From Streptomyces pilosus (lineage in GTDB: Bacteria; Actinomycetota; Actinomycetes; Streptomycetales; Streptomycetaceae): a stretch of DNA of 64,000 nt. This document shows, in pieces, positions 34,194-43,238 of this stretch. The DNA is taken from the NCBI RefSeq assembly GCF_014649835.1, contig NZ_BMTU01000008.1:124001-188000 (forward strand). Direction: 5' to 3'. A model generated the notes under the pieces. It did no database searches and was not told the DNA's origin. It saw nothing but the letters and a program-made list of their open reading frames with translations. Each line of letters starts with the position of its first letter. Positions within the stretch are counted from its first letter, which is position 1. The position numbers and the translations under genes are program-made.

Positions 34194-35861
34194 TCATTCG
34201 ACGCCGATGAGCAGGACGGCGCCCTGTCTTCCGCCGTGGTACACCACCGTGTCGACGGCGAGGTAGCCCTCGCGGACCCGGGACCGCAGGCGGGCGGCGA
34301 CGGAGTCGGGGGCGTCGTCGCCGAGCACCAGGGTGACCAGTTCCCCGCCCGCCGCGAGCATGCGGTCGAGGACGGCACCGGCGACCGCCGTGACGTCCTG
34401 TCCGATGACGGCGACGTCACCGTCGATCAGTCCGAGGACGTCCCCCGCCTGGCAGATGCCCGCCATGGTCCAGGACTGCCGTTCGGCGACGGTGACCTCG
34501 GCGTAGCGGGTCGCGCCGGCCGCCGACGTCATCGACACCACGTCCTCGTCGAAGCGGCGCTCCGGTTCGTGCACCGCGAGCGCCGCGATGCCCTGGACCG
34601 CGGAACGGGTCGGGATGAGGGCCACCCTGATGTTCTCGGCCCTGGCCTGCTCGGCCGCCGCGGCGGCGGTGTGGCGCAGTTCCGCGTCGTTGGGCAGCAG
34701 CACCACCTCGCGCGCGTGCGCCCGCCGCACCGCCTGGACGAGTTCGCCGCTCGCGGGCGGCTCTCCCGGGCGGGCGAGCACGGTCGTGGCGCCCGCCTCG
34801 GCGTACAGCCCCGCCAGGCCCTCCCCGGGCACGACGGCGACGACCGCCCGCTGGGCGCGTTCCCCCCGGGTCCGCTCGGCGCCCGTCGTACGGACGTCCC
34901 CGGCGCCGAAGTGGGTGATCCGGATCCGGTAGGGCCGTCCGGCCTCGACGCCGGCCTCCACGGCGGCGCCCGCGTCGTCCACGTGGACGTGGACGTTCCA
35001 CAGTCCGTCCCCGCCGACGACCACGAGCGAGTCGCCCAGCGCGTCCAGTCGCTCCCGCAGCCGCGCGACGGCCGCGTCGTCGGCCTCGAGCAGGTAGATC
35101 ACCTCGAAGGCGGGCCCCCCGGACTCCGGCACCACGGCGCCGTCCGCACACGCGACGGCGTCCTCGCGGGCCGCGGCGCGGGCGCGCGGGTCCCGCGGGG
35201 TCTCGCCGGTGAACGTCCCCACGAGCGCCGCGAGTACCGCCACCAGTCCCCTGCCGCCGGCGTCGACCACTCCCGCGCGGCGCAGCACGGGCAGCCGGTC
35301 GGGTGTCTCGGCGAGGGCCGCGCGGGCGGCGTCGAGGGCCGCGCGGGCCACCGCCCCGCAGTCGCCCTCCGTCGTCGCGGCGGCGTCGGCGGCTGCGGCG
35401 GCCACGGTGAGAACGGTGCCCTCGACGGGGTGCGCCACCGCCAGGCGCGCGGAGTCGGCCGCCCGGCACAGGGCACGGCGCAGCCCCTGGCCGTCGGCGT
35501 GCGCGAGGGCTTCGTCGCCGGCCAGCACCTGGGCCATGCCGCGCAGCAGCTGCGCCAGGATCGTGCCGGAGTTCCCGCGGGCGCCGATCAGCGCCCCGTG
35601 CGCCATCGCGCGCACCGCGTCGGCCAGGGTGGGCCCCGGTCCCCCGGCCCCGCCCGCCGCGTGGCCGTCGAACACCGCCTCCACCGCGGCGGCCGCGGAT
35701 TCGACGGTCAGGTAGAGGTTGGTTCCGGTGTCGCCGTCCGCCACGGGATAGACGTTGATCGCGTCGATCTCCTCCCGGGCCCGCCCCAGCGCGTCGAGCG
35801 CGAGACCGCACCAGGTGCGCACCGCGAGAGCATCGAAGAATGTCTGCGGCACCTGCGCCAC
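34194..35861 (-). CDS. DAK2/DegV-type protein, fatty-acid kinase FakA-like
   Basis: 555 residues from GTG 35861 (GGGAGG six bases upstream). The N-terminal DhaL-like domain has INVYPVADGDTGTNLYLTV (Asp metal ligands) and MAHGALIGARGNSGTILAQLLRG. The C-terminal region (FEVIYLLEADD... and GGELVTLVLGDDAP) matches the FakA family, where the kinase uses a FakB fatty-acid carrier. No fakB gene is visible here. The gene is between rpmB (divergent) and recG, its usual place. Role inferred. Confidence 0.83.
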   Translation of the reverse strand: MAQVPQTFFDALAVRTWCGLALDALGRAREEIDAINVYPVADGDTGTNLYLTVESAAAAVEAVFDGHAAGGAGGPGPTLADAVRAMAHGALIGARGNSGTILAQLLRGMAQVLAGDEALAHADGQGLRRALCRAADSARLAVAHPVEGTVLTVAAAAADAAATTEGDCGAVARAALDAARAALAETPDRLPVLRRAGVVDAGGRGLVAVLAALVGTFTGETPRDPRARAAAREDAVACADGAVVPESGGPAFEVIYLLEADDAAVARLRERLDALGDSLVVVGGDGLWNVHVHVDDAGAAVEAGVEAGRPYRIRITHFGAGDVRTTGAERTRGERAQRAVVAVVPGEGLAGLYAEAGATTVLARPGEPPASGELVQAVRRAHAREVVLLPNDAELRHTAAAAAEQARAENIRVALIPTRSAVQGIAALAVHEPERRFDEDVVSMTSAAGATRYAEVTVAERQSWTMAGICQAGDVLGLIDGDVAVIGQDVTAVAGAVLDRMLAAGGELVTLVLGDDAPDSVAARLRSRVREGYLAVDTVVYHGGRQGAVLLIGVE

Positions 35862-35962
35862 CTGCGCCTCCCTGAGCTGCCGGCCGTGGCAGGCAGCGTA
35901 GTCCGTGGGGCCCTGCCCGCCGGAAGAGGGCCGTGGGCAGGGCCCTGAGCTGCCGTGGTAGT

Positions 35963-35992
35963 TTCGTTCTACGGGTGCAGCCGTTGTATGCT
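35963..35992 (+). promoter_or_regulatory. Candidate rpmB promoter
   Basis: TTCGTT (35963-35968), 18 bases, TATGCT (35987-35992). It lies about 135 bases before rpmB, leaving a leader that might be regulatory. The -35 is a weak match. Confidence 0.35.
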
Positions 35993-36128
35993 GCTCCGGT
36001 TGCCCGATCCGATCGGGCCTCTCCCCCTGGCACCGCCACTCAGATCCACAGGGCTCCTGGAGTCCTCGATCTCGATCCCGGCATGCCGGGATCAACCGTA
36101 AGTGCATCTGAAGTCTTTGGAGTGACCC

Positions 36129-36314
36129 GTGGCTGCCAACTGCGACGTCTGCGGCAAGGGGCCGGGCTTCGGCAACAACATCTCGCACTCGCACCGCCGT
36201 ACGCCCCGCCGCTGGAACCCGAACATCCAGCGTGTGCGTACCGTGGTCGGCGGGACGCCGAAGCGCGTGAACGCCTGCACCTCGTGCATCAAGGCCGGCA
36301 AGGTCTCGCGCTGA
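36129..36314 (+). CDS. rpmB: 50S ribosomal protein L28
   Basis: 61 residues. Start GTG 36129 (VAANCDVCGKGPGFGNNISHS). Two CxxC pairs (CDVC and CTSC) show this is the zinc-containing form of L28. A C-type and a non-zinc paralogue are common in streptomycetes. Transcribed alone on the plus strand and ended by the terminator at 36358-36383. Confidence 0.96.
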   Translation: MAANCDVCGKGPGFGNNISHSHRRTPRRWNPNIQRVRTVVGGTPKRVNACTSCIKAGKVSR

Positions 36315-36357
36315 CGCTTTCGCTGAGCGCGCGGCCATAGCCGGTTTCGCCGCAACA

Positions 36358-36383
36358 GCCGGTCCACCCCTGGGTGGGCCGGC
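36358..36383 (+). terminator. rpmB terminator
   Basis: Twelve-base arms with one mismatch and a two-base centre, followed by TTCTTGCT. Lies 43 bases after the rpmB stop. Confidence 0.75.
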
Positions 36384-36456
36384 TTCTTGCTGTGCCCGCG
36401 CGGGGACGGCCCGCCGGTAGGGTCCGTCCGGGAAGCCGACCGATCCGGGGGGACTC

Positions 36457-37188
36457 ATGACGGCAGCGGGCACGCCGCCCATCGTCTTCGTGCACGGGAC
36501 GCGGTTCAGCGCGGGGCAGTGGAGCCCGCAGCTGGCCGCACTGCGGGAGGAGTTCCCGGTGGCCGCCGTCGACCTGCCCGGTCACGGCGCCCGCTCCGCC
36601 GAGCCGTGGGGCCTGGCCGCGGCGACGGAGGTCATCGCTTCCGCGGTGGACTCCCTGCACGGCGGACCGGCCCTGGTCGTCGGGCACTCGCTCGGCGGCT
36701 ACGCCTCGCTGGAGTTCGCGCGGCGCCGCCCCGAACGGCTGCGGGGCCTGGTCCTCGCGGGAGCCAGCGCCTCGACCCGGGGACCGTGGGCGGCGCCCTA
36801 CCGGTGGGTCGCCGGGCTCGTCCCCCGGCTGCCGGCGGACCGGCTGGCCCGGTGGAACGACCGGTTGCTGCACCGGCTCTACCCGTCCGAGGTGGTGGAG
36901 GCGACCATCCGCTCCGGCTACGCCTTCCACACCCTGCCGGCCGCCTGGGGCGAGGTGCTGGGCCGCTTCGGCGCGGAGGCGATGCGCGACGTGGCGGCTC
37001 CCGTGCTCCTCCTGAACGGCGAGAAGGACACCGTCTTCCGGTCCGGCGAGAGGGACTTCGCGCGGGCGCACCCGCGGGCCCGCGTCGAACTGATCCCGCG
37101 GGCGGGGCACCTGGCGAACTTCGACGACCCGGATGCCTTCACCGACGCGGTGCGCCGCTTCGCCCGGGAGCTTCCCGTGCGCGGCTGA
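36457..37188 (+). CDS. Alpha/beta hydrolase
   Basis: 243 residues. Oxyanion motif VFVHGTRFSAGQW, nucleophile elbow VVGHSLGGYASL, acid in LLLNGEKDTVFR, and catalytic histidine in GHLANFDDPDAFTDAV. These give a Ser-Asp-His triad of the esterase/lipase class. Own promoter region after the rpmB terminator; ribosome site GGGGGGA. The substrate is unknown; it may detoxify an ester or lactone. Confidence 0.88.
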   Translation: MTAAGTPPIVFVHGTRFSAGQWSPQLAALREEFPVAAVDLPGHGARSAEPWGLAAATEVIASAVDSLHGGPALVVGHSLGGYASLEFARRRPERLRGLVLAGASASTRGPWAAPYRWVAGLVPRLPADRLARWNDRLLHRLYPSEVVEATIRSGYAFHTLPAAWGEVLGRFGAEAMRDVAAPVLLLNGEKDTVFRSGERDFARAHPRARVELIPRAGHLANFDDPDAFTDAVRRFARELPVRG

Positions 37189-37245
37189 CCGCGTCGGAGC
37201 GGGTGCCACCGCACCCGCCCGCGCGCCGGAGGGCCGGGTGTCACC

Positions 37246-38067
37246 TCACGCGTCGTCCCCGTGGTGCGGCGGACGCAGGTTCCAGGCGTGGTGCACCGGG
37301 CCTATCCCCGCACCCAGGGGGAAGCCGGCGGCTATCGCACCCGTCACGTACCGCTTGGCCGTCGCCACCGCCTCCGGGACGGGGGAGCCCTTCGCCAGCT
37401 CCGAGGCGATCGCCGACGCCAGGGTGCAGCCGGTGCCGTGGGTGTGGCGGTTGTCGTGGCGGGGCGCGCGCAGCCAGTGCTCCCGGGTGCCGTCGGTCAG
37501 GAGGTCGACGGCCTCGGCCGAGTCGGGCGCGAGATGACCGCCCTTGATCACCACCCAGCGCGGCCCGAACTCCAGTACCGCCCGCGCCGCCTTCCGCAGA
37601 TCCCACTCGGCGGCCACCCGTACGCCCGTGAGCTGTGCCACCTCGTCCAGGTTCGGTGTGGCCACCGTGGCCACCGGGAGCAGCCGGGTGCGCACGGAGT
37701 CCAGTGCGGAGGAGGCGAGCAGCGGGTCCCCGTGCTTGGAGACGCCCACCGGGTCGATCACCGCGGGCGCGTCCGTGGCGGAGATCAGGTCGGCGACCGC
37801 CTCGACTAGGTCCGCGGAGGACAGCATGCCGGTCTTGACGGCCTGTACGCCGATGTCGTCGACGACGCTGCGGTACTGGGCCCGTACCGCCTCCACCGGC
37901 AGTTCCCAGGCGCCCTGCACGCCGAGGGAGTTCTGCGCGGTCACCGCGGTGAGCACGCTCATGCCGTGCACCCCGAGCGCGAGCATGGTCTTCAGGTCGG
38001 CCTGGACGCCGGCGCCGCCGCCGGAGTCGGAGCCGGCGACGGTGAGGACCCTGGGCGGCGCGCTCAC
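37246..38067 (-). CDS. thiD: Hydroxymethylpyrimidine (phospho)kinase ThiD
   Basis: Phosphorylates HMP and HMP-P in thiamine synthesis. 273 residues from GTG 38067. Family marks: VLTVAGSDSGGGAGVQADLKTM, VKTGMLSSADLVEAVAD, IDPVGVSKHGDPLL and the anion-hole HGTGCTLASAIASELAKG. GTGA overlap with thiL gives a coupled thiL-thiD pair. Confidence 0.95.
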   Translation of the reverse strand: MSAPPRVLTVAGSDSGGGAGVQADLKTMLALGVHGMSVLTAVTAQNSLGVQGAWELPVEAVRAQYRSVVDDIGVQAVKTGMLSSADLVEAVADLISATDAPAVIDPVGVSKHGDPLLASSALDSVRTRLLPVATVATPNLDEVAQLTGVRVAAEWDLRKAARAVLEFGPRWVVIKGGHLAPDSAEAVDLLTDGTREHWLRAPRHDNRHTHGTGCTLASAIASELAKGSPVPEAVATAKRYVTGAIAAGFPLGAGIGPVHHAWNLRPPHHGDDA

Positions 38068-39029
38068 GACTCGATGTCCCCGAAGTGGTCCCAGCCGCCC
38101 TGGCTGGTCCAGGGTGCCCCGTCGACCGTCACCTGGGGCAGCGCCGAGGGGTGCAGCACCTCGCCGATCACCTTCCAGCGGGCCGGCAGTTTCACGTCCG
38201 GCGGGAAGGTCGCCACGATCGCGTGGTCCTCTCCCCCGGTCAGCACCCACTGCATCGGGTCGACGCCGACGGCCTGGCCGATGTCGTTCATCTGCGAGGG
38301 GATGTCGACGGCGCCGGAGCGGACGTCGATGCGGACCTTGCTGGCCTCGGCGATGTGCCCGAGGTCGGCGATCAGTCCGTCGCTGACGTCGCACATGGCG
38401 GTGGCGCCGAGACCGGCGGCGGCCGGTCCCGCGTGGTAGGGCGGCTCGGGGCGCCGGTGCGCCTCGACGAAGGCGCGCGGCGAGCGGAACCCGCGCGAGA
38501 GCACCGCGTGTCCGGCCGCGGACCAGCCCAGCCAGCCGGTCACCGCGACGAGGTCGCCGGGCTGGGCTCCGCCGCGGGTGACGGGCTCCTGGTTGCGCAG
38601 GTCGCCGAGCGCGGTGATCGACACCATGATCGTGTCCCCGCGCACCACATCGCCGCCGACGACCGCGGCACCGGCCACCTGGCACTCGTCACGCAGGCCG
38701 TCCATCAGCTCGCTGGGCCAGGTCACCGGCAGTTCGGCCGGGACGACGAGGCCGAGGAGCAGCGCGGTCGGCACGGCGCCCATGGCGGCGATGTCGGCCA
38801 GGTTCTGCGCGGCGGCCTTGCGGCCGACGTCGTAGGCCGTGGACCAGTCGCGCCGGAAGTGCCGTCCCTCCAGCAGGATGTCGGTGCTGGCGACGACCCT
38901 GCGGTCCGGTGCGGAGACCACCGCGGCGTCGTCGCCGGGTCCGACCCGGACCGCCGGGGTGGTGGTGAGACGGGAGGTGAGCTCCCTGATGAGCCCGAAC
39001 TCGCCGAGCTCACCAACAGTGCCCTTCAT
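38064..39029 (-). CDS. thiL: Thiamine-monophosphate kinase
   Basis: Phosphorylates thiamine phosphate to thiamine diphosphate. 321 residues from ATG 39029 (MKGTVGELGEFGLIREL, with AAGGG nearby). Features: VGPGDDAAVV, ASTDILLEGRHF, NLADIAAMGAVPTALLLGLVVP, GDVVRGDTIMVSITALG, and DVSDGLIADLGHIAEAS. Its stop overlaps the thiD start. Divergent from the AsnC-type gene. Confidence 0.94.
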   Translation of the reverse strand: MKGTVGELGEFGLIRELTSRLTTTPAVRVGPGDDAAVVSAPDRRVVASTDILLEGRHFRRDWSTAYDVGRKAAAQNLADIAAMGAVPTALLLGLVVPAELPVTWPSELMDGLRDECQVAGAAVVGGDVVRGDTIMVSITALGDLRNQEPVTRGGAQPGDLVAVTGWLGWSAAGHAVLSRGFRSPRAFVEAHRRPEPPYHAGPAAAGLGATAMCDVSDGLIADLGHIAEASKVRIDVRSGAVDIPSQMNDIGQAVGVDPMQWVLTGGEDHAIVATFPPDVKLPARWKVIGEVLHPSALPQVTVDGAPWTSQGGWDHFGDIES

Positions 39030-39235
39030 GACCCTTGCGCCCCTTCTGTCCCTGTGCGTGCCCGGTCGCGAGTCCCCAGGGGCCCCGCTACGGTCGGTGT
39101 GACCGTCAACTTCCGTCGCGCCCGCACCCCGGCGCGCGAGGCCCGGTTCCCGCAGGTCTCCCCGCGACGAGCGGCGACGCGATACCGTGGCGTTCCTTTT
39201 CCCCACATGATCCTCGTGGCCGCCCTGGAGGTTCC

Positions 39236-39469
39236 GTGGTACAGGCGTACATCCTGATCCAGACGGAGGTCGGCAAAGCGTCGACCGTCGCCGATCTGAT
39301 CGGCAAGATCCCTGGAGTCATCCAGGCCGAGGACGTGACCGGACCGTACGACGTCATCGTGCGCGCCCAGGCCGACACCGTCGACGACCTGGGCCGCATG
39401 GTGGTTGCCAAAGTCCAGCAAGTGGACGGCATCACCCGCACCCTGACCTGCCCGGTCGTCCATCTGTAG
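39236..39469 (+). CDS. Stand-alone AsnC/Lrp ligand-binding (RAM) domain protein
   Basis: 77 residues from GTG 39236 with GGAGG five to six bases upstream. Whole protein equals the C-terminal effector domain of Lrp/AsnC regulators (VQAYILIQTEVGKASTV, IPGVIQAEDVTGPYDVIVRAQA, RTLTCPVVHL) with no DNA-binding part. Such short proteins can form effector-binding oligomers or mix with full regulators. Followed within 20 bases by the DUF3515 lipoprotein gene. Confidence 0.88.
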   Translation: MVQAYILIQTEVGKASTVADLIGKIPGVIQAEDVTGPYDVIVRAQADTVDDLGRMVVAKVQQVDGITRTLTCPVVHL

Positions 39470-39489
39470 CCCCCGTCTACCCTGGGCCG

Positions 39490-39999
39490 GTGAACTCCTT
39501 CCGTCACCGGCGCACCGCCCTGTCCGCCCTGTCCGCGCTCGCGGTGCTGATCACCGCCGCGGGCTGCTCCTCAGCAGACGACGGCGCGTCCGCGGCGGTT
39601 CCCAGCCCGGACGCGAAGGTCACCGAGCTGTGTCAGGACCTGGACGAGGTCCTGCCGGCGACGGTGGACGGTGAGAGTCGCGACGATCCCGAACCCGCGT
39701 CCGAACTGACCGCGGGCTGGGGCGGCGTGGCGATCATACTGCGGTGCGGGGTGGAACGGCCCCCGAAGATGGCCGACCCCGAGGTGGCCAACGGCGGCGA
39801 CGCCGACGCGGTGCCGGGCGGGGTCGACGGGGTGGACTGGCTGATGGAGAAGCGGGACGACGGTGCGTACCGCTTCACCACCGCCAACCGCGAGGCGTAC
39901 GTCGAGGTCCGGGTGACCGACGGGCGGGACAGCACGGGCGTACTCATCGATCTCGCCCCGGGCATCAAGGAGGCGATCCCCGAGGGGATCGCCTCCTGA
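39490..39999 (+). CDS. DUF3515 lipoprotein
   Basis: 169 residues. Signal peptide with lipobox ITAAGCSSA near residues 22-30 (Cys27 lipidated). The rest is extracellular, with two cysteines that could pair. Start GTG 39490 lacks a ribosome site; TACCCT lies six bases upstream, a leaderless pattern. Family function unknown. In actinobacteria it is often found beside ddl, as here (opposite strand). Confidence 0.85.
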   Translation: MNSFRHRRTALSALSALAVLITAAGCSSADDGASAAVPSPDAKVTELCQDLDEVLPATVDGESRDDPEPASELTAGWGGVAIILRCGVERPPKMADPEVANGGDADAVPGGVDGVDWLMEKRDDGAYRFTTANREAYVEVRVTDGRDSTGVLIDLAPGIKEAIPEGIAS

Positions 40000-40017
40000 G
40001 GCGTGCCGGGGGGCCGC

Positions 40018-41178
40018 TCAGCGCAGCCCGGTCGACCGGCGCAGTGCCGCCTGCACCAGCCGGTCCACCAGCTCGGGGTAACTCACGCCGGTGGCCTGCC
40101 ACATCTGCGGGTACATCGAGATCGGGGTGAAACCGGGCATGGTGTTGATCTCGTTGATCACGAACTCGCCGTCCTCGGTGAGGAAGAAGTCCGCGCGGAC
40201 CAGCCCCTCGCAGGACGCCGCGTCGAACGCCTCGACGGCGAGCCGGCGCACCTCGGCCGTCTCCTCCTCGGTGAGCGGCGCGGGCACGATGCCGGGCGTG
40301 GAGTCGATGTACTTGGCCTCGAAGTCGTAGTACGCGTGCGCATCGGGCGGCGGGATCTCGGCGGGCACCGAGGCGCGCGGACCGTCCTCGAACTCCAGCA
40401 CCCCGCACTCGATCTCACGGCCGCGCAGCGCCGCCTCCACCAGGATCTTCGGATCGTGGCGCTGGGCCTCGGCGATCGCGTCGTCCAGGCCGGAGAGGTC
40501 GTCGACCTTGGTGATGCCGATGGACGAACCCGCGCGGGCGGGCTTCACGAACAGCGGCCAGCCGTGCTCACCGGCGAAGCCGATGATCTTCTTGCGGGCG
40601 GCGGACTCGTCCTGCTCCCACTCCCGCGGCCGGATCACCAGGTACGGGCCGACCTTGAGCCCGAAGGAGGTGAACACCCGCTTCATGTACTCCTTGTCCT
40701 GGCCGACGGCCGAGGCGAGCACGCCCGAGCCGACGTAGGGGACACCGGAGAGCTCCAGCAGACCCTGCAGGGTGCCGTCCTCGCCGTAGGGGCCGTGCAG
40801 CACCGGGAAGACCACGTCGACCTGACCGAGGGCCTTGGGCACCGAGCCCGGCTCGCTGTAGACGACCTCGCGGTCCGCGGGGTCGACGGGGAGCACCACG
40901 GCACCGTCCGCCGAGTCGGCGAGCTGGTCCACGCTGGGCGTACGCCGGTCGGTGATCGCCATGCGGTCCGGCTCGTCCGCGGTGAGCGCCCAGCGCCCGT
41001 CCTGGGTGATGCCGATCGGCAGGACGTCGTACCTGGTCCGGTCGATGGCCTTGAGGACGGCGCCGGCGGTGACCACGGAGATCCCGTGTTCGGAGCTGCG
41101 CCCGCCGAACACGACGGCCACACGCGGCTTGCGGGACGGCTGCGGCTCGGGGCTCTGGGGGAGGTTCTCGGTGCTCAT
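40018..41178 (-). CDS. ddl: D-alanine-D-alanine ligase
   Basis: Makes D-Ala-D-Ala for peptidoglycan. 386 residues from ATG 41178. ATP-grasp signatures: VAVVFGGRSSEHGIS, GSSIGITKVDDL, EAALRGREIECGVLE, and INEINTMPGFTPISMYPQM near the end. The N-terminal extension (about 20 residues) is not conserved-looking. No ribosome site; the promoter-like pair is only nine bases from the ATG. Confidence 0.95.
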   Translation of the reverse strand: MSTENLPQSPEPQPSRKPRVAVVFGGRSSEHGISVVTAGAVLKAIDRTRYDVLPIGITQDGRWALTADEPDRMAITDRRTPSVDQLADSADGAVVLPVDPADREVVYSEPGSVPKALGQVDVVFPVLHGPYGEDGTLQGLLELSGVPYVGSGVLASAVGQDKEYMKRVFTSFGLKVGPYLVIRPREWEQDESAARKKIIGFAGEHGWPLFVKPARAGSSIGITKVDDLSGLDDAIAEAQRHDPKILVEAALRGREIECGVLEFEDGPRASVPAEIPPPDAHAYYDFEAKYIDSTPGIVPAPLTEEETAEVRRLAVEAFDAASCEGLVRADFFLTEDGEFVINEINTMPGFTPISMYPQMWQATGVSYPELVDRLVQAALRRSTGLR

Positions 41179-41187
41179 ATCGCGTTG

Positions 41188-41217
41188 AGAGTACCCGCTG
41201 GCAGAGCCGGGAGTCAG
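41188..41217 (-). promoter_or_regulatory. Predicted ddl promoter
   Basis: On the minus strand CTGACT (41217-41212), 18 bases, TACTCT (41193-41188), nine bases, ATG of ddl. Spacing is the same as in the sipZ promoter. Confidence 0.5.
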
Positions 41218-41260
41218 TGCCCGCAACGCCGCGCGTGAGCCGAACGGAGGGGGCTGTCGC

Positions 41261-42271
41261 TCAGCGTCGTTCGGGCTTCGCGCTGCGCGACATGAGCTCC
41301 TTCAGGGCGACCACGGGGGGCTTGCCCTCGTGCACGATGGAGACGACCGTCTCGGTGAGCGGCATGTCGACGTCGTGCCGGCGGGCCAGATCCAGCACCG
41401 ACTCGCAGGACTTGACGCCCTCGGCGGTCTGCTTGGTGACCGCGATGGTCTCCTGCAGCGTCAGCCCCTTGCCGAGGTTGGTGCCGAAGGTGTGGTTGCG
41501 GGACAGCGGCGAGGAGCAGGTGGCGACCAGGTCGCCCAGGCCCGCGAGGCCCGAGAAGGTCAGCGGGTCGGCGCCGAGGGCGACACCGAGCCGGGTGGTC
41601 TCGGCGAGGCCGCGCGTGATCAGCGAGCCCTTGGTGTTGTCGCCGAGTCCCATGCCGTCCGCGATGCCGACGGCCAGCCCGATCACGTTCTTCACCGCGC
41701 CGCCCAGCTCGCAGCCGATGACGTCGGTGTTGGTGTACGGCCGGAAGTACGGGGTGTGGCAGGCGGTCTGGAGCCGCCGGGCGACGTCCCCGTCGGTGCA
41801 GGCGACCACGGACGCGGCCGGCATGCGGGCGGCGATCTCACGGGCCAGGTTGGGGCCGGTGACCACGGCGATGCGCTCGCGGCCGACCTTGGCGACGTCG
41901 TCGATCACCTCGCTCATCCGCATCGCGGAGCCGAGTTCGATGCCCTTCATCAGGGACACCAGGACCGTGCGGGGCGCGAGCAGCTCGCTCCACTCGGCCA
42001 GGTTGCCGCGCAGCGTCTGCGAGGGGATCGCGAGGACGGTGAAGTCGGCGCCGCGCGCCGCCTCGGCGGCGTCCGCGGTGGCCCGCAGGTTCTCCGGGAG
42101 CTCGACGCCCGGCAGGTAGTCCGGGTTGGTGCGGGTGGAGTTGACCGCTTCGGCGAGTTCGGGGCGCCGCCCCCACAGCACGACGTCGCATCCGGCGTCG
42201 GCGAGGACCATGCCGAAGGCCGTCCCCCATGATCCGGTACCGAAGACGGCCGCCTTGACCGGCTTGCTCAC
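41261..42271 (-). CDS. gpsA: Glycerol-3-phosphate dehydrogenase [NAD(P)+]
   Basis: Makes glycerol 3-phosphate for phospholipids. 336 residues. NAD-binding AAVFGTGSWGTAFGMVLADAG, VSLMKGIELGSAMRMSEVI, substrate-binding AVVTGPNLAREIA, and the catalytic Lys region GCELGGAVKNVIGLAVGIADG followed by GDNTKGSLITRGL. GTG 42271 overlaps the plsC stop. With plsC it makes a phospholipid synthesis pair. Confidence 0.96.
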   Translation of the reverse strand: MSKPVKAAVFGTGSWGTAFGMVLADAGCDVVLWGRRPELAEAVNSTRTNPDYLPGVELPENLRATADAAEAARGADFTVLAIPSQTLRGNLAEWSELLAPRTVLVSLMKGIELGSAMRMSEVIDDVAKVGRERIAVVTGPNLAREIAARMPAASVVACTDGDVARRLQTACHTPYFRPYTNTDVIGCELGGAVKNVIGLAVGIADGMGLGDNTKGSLITRGLAETTRLGVALGADPLTFSGLAGLGDLVATCSSPLSRNHTFGTNLGKGLTLQETIAVTKQTAEGVKSCESVLDLARRHDVDMPLTETVVSIVHEGKPPVVALKELMSRSAKPERR

Positions 42272-43065
42272 GTGCCCAGCCCTTCCTCCCGCGCGGTGGC
42301 CCTGCCGCCGCGCGTCCGTTCGTGCCGCGTCTGCCTGTGCGTCCTGCGGCGCTGCTCGATCCGCTCGCTGCGCGGGTCGTAGGGCGTCCCGGGTGCCTTC
42401 TCGCCGCGGATCCGCTCGAGCTGGACGGTGACCGCGGCCATGATGACCTCGGTCGCCTCCTTGAGCAGCTCCGGTGTCATCTCGCGGTCGTAGAAGCGGT
42501 CGAGGTCCACCGGCGGCCCGGCCAGCACCCTGCTGGTCTTGCGCGGCAGCAGGCTGGGCCTCTTGGCGTACGGCGGCAGCAGTTCGTTGGCGCCCCACTG
42601 GGCGACCGGGATCACCGGGCACTTGGTCTGCAGCGCGACGCGCGCGGCACCGGTCTTGCCCGTCATGGGCCAGCCGTCCGGGTCGCGGGTGAGGGTGCCC
42701 TCGGGATAGAAGGCGACGCATTCGCCGCGCTCCACGGCGTCGATCGCGGCCCGGAAGGCGCTGAGCGCGTCCGAGCTCTCGCGGTAGACCGGAATCTGTC
42801 CGGTGCCGCGCATCGCGGCGCCGATGAATCCCTTGTTGAAAAGGCCGCTCTTCGCCAGGAATCGCGGAACACGTCCGGTGTTGTACTGAAAGTGTGCGTA
42901 GGCGAAGGGATCGATGTGCGAATTGTGGTTCACCGCGGTGATAAATCCGCCCTCGGCCGGAATGTTCTCCATTCCGCGCCAGTCCCGCTTGAGCAGAACC
43001 ACCAGCGGCGGTTTGCAGAGAACCGCTGCGAAGCGGTACCAGAAGCCGATTCTGCGGCGCGGCAC
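42268..43065 (-). CDS. plsC: 1-acyl-glycerol-3-phosphate acyltransferase
   Basis: Adds the second acyl chain in phosphatidic acid synthesis. 265 residues from GTG 43065 (AGGAAGG seven bases upstream). HX4D motif NHNSHIDPFAYAHF, substrate motif FYPEGTLTRDP and later VIPVAQWGANELLPP. A basic Arg-rich C-terminus of about 40 residues is an unusual tail. Coupled with gpsA. Confidence 0.93.
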   Translation of the reverse strand: MPRRRIGFWYRFAAVLCKPPLVVLLKRDWRGMENIPAEGGFITAVNHNSHIDPFAYAHFQYNTGRVPRFLAKSGLFNKGFIGAAMRGTGQIPVYRESSDALSAFRAAIDAVERGECVAFYPEGTLTRDPDGWPMTGKTGAARVALQTKCPVIPVAQWGANELLPPYAKRPSLLPRKTSRVLAGPPVDLDRFYDREMTPELLKEATEVIMAAVTVQLERIRGEKAPGTPYDPRSERIEQRRRTHRQTRHERTRGGRATAREEGLGT

Positions 43066-43238
43066 GAGTACACCTTCCTCTTTCGAACGACATGCCCCGG
43101 GCCCGGCCCCCGGGCCGGGCGGGCCGCACAAGTGTCGCCCCGGCCCGTCGGTCTGTCGAGGACACCGTACGCCCCGACCCTCTTACCTCCCGGGGTGCCG
43201 GGTGAGAATGACCGCGACAAGAGAGGGACGTAACACTC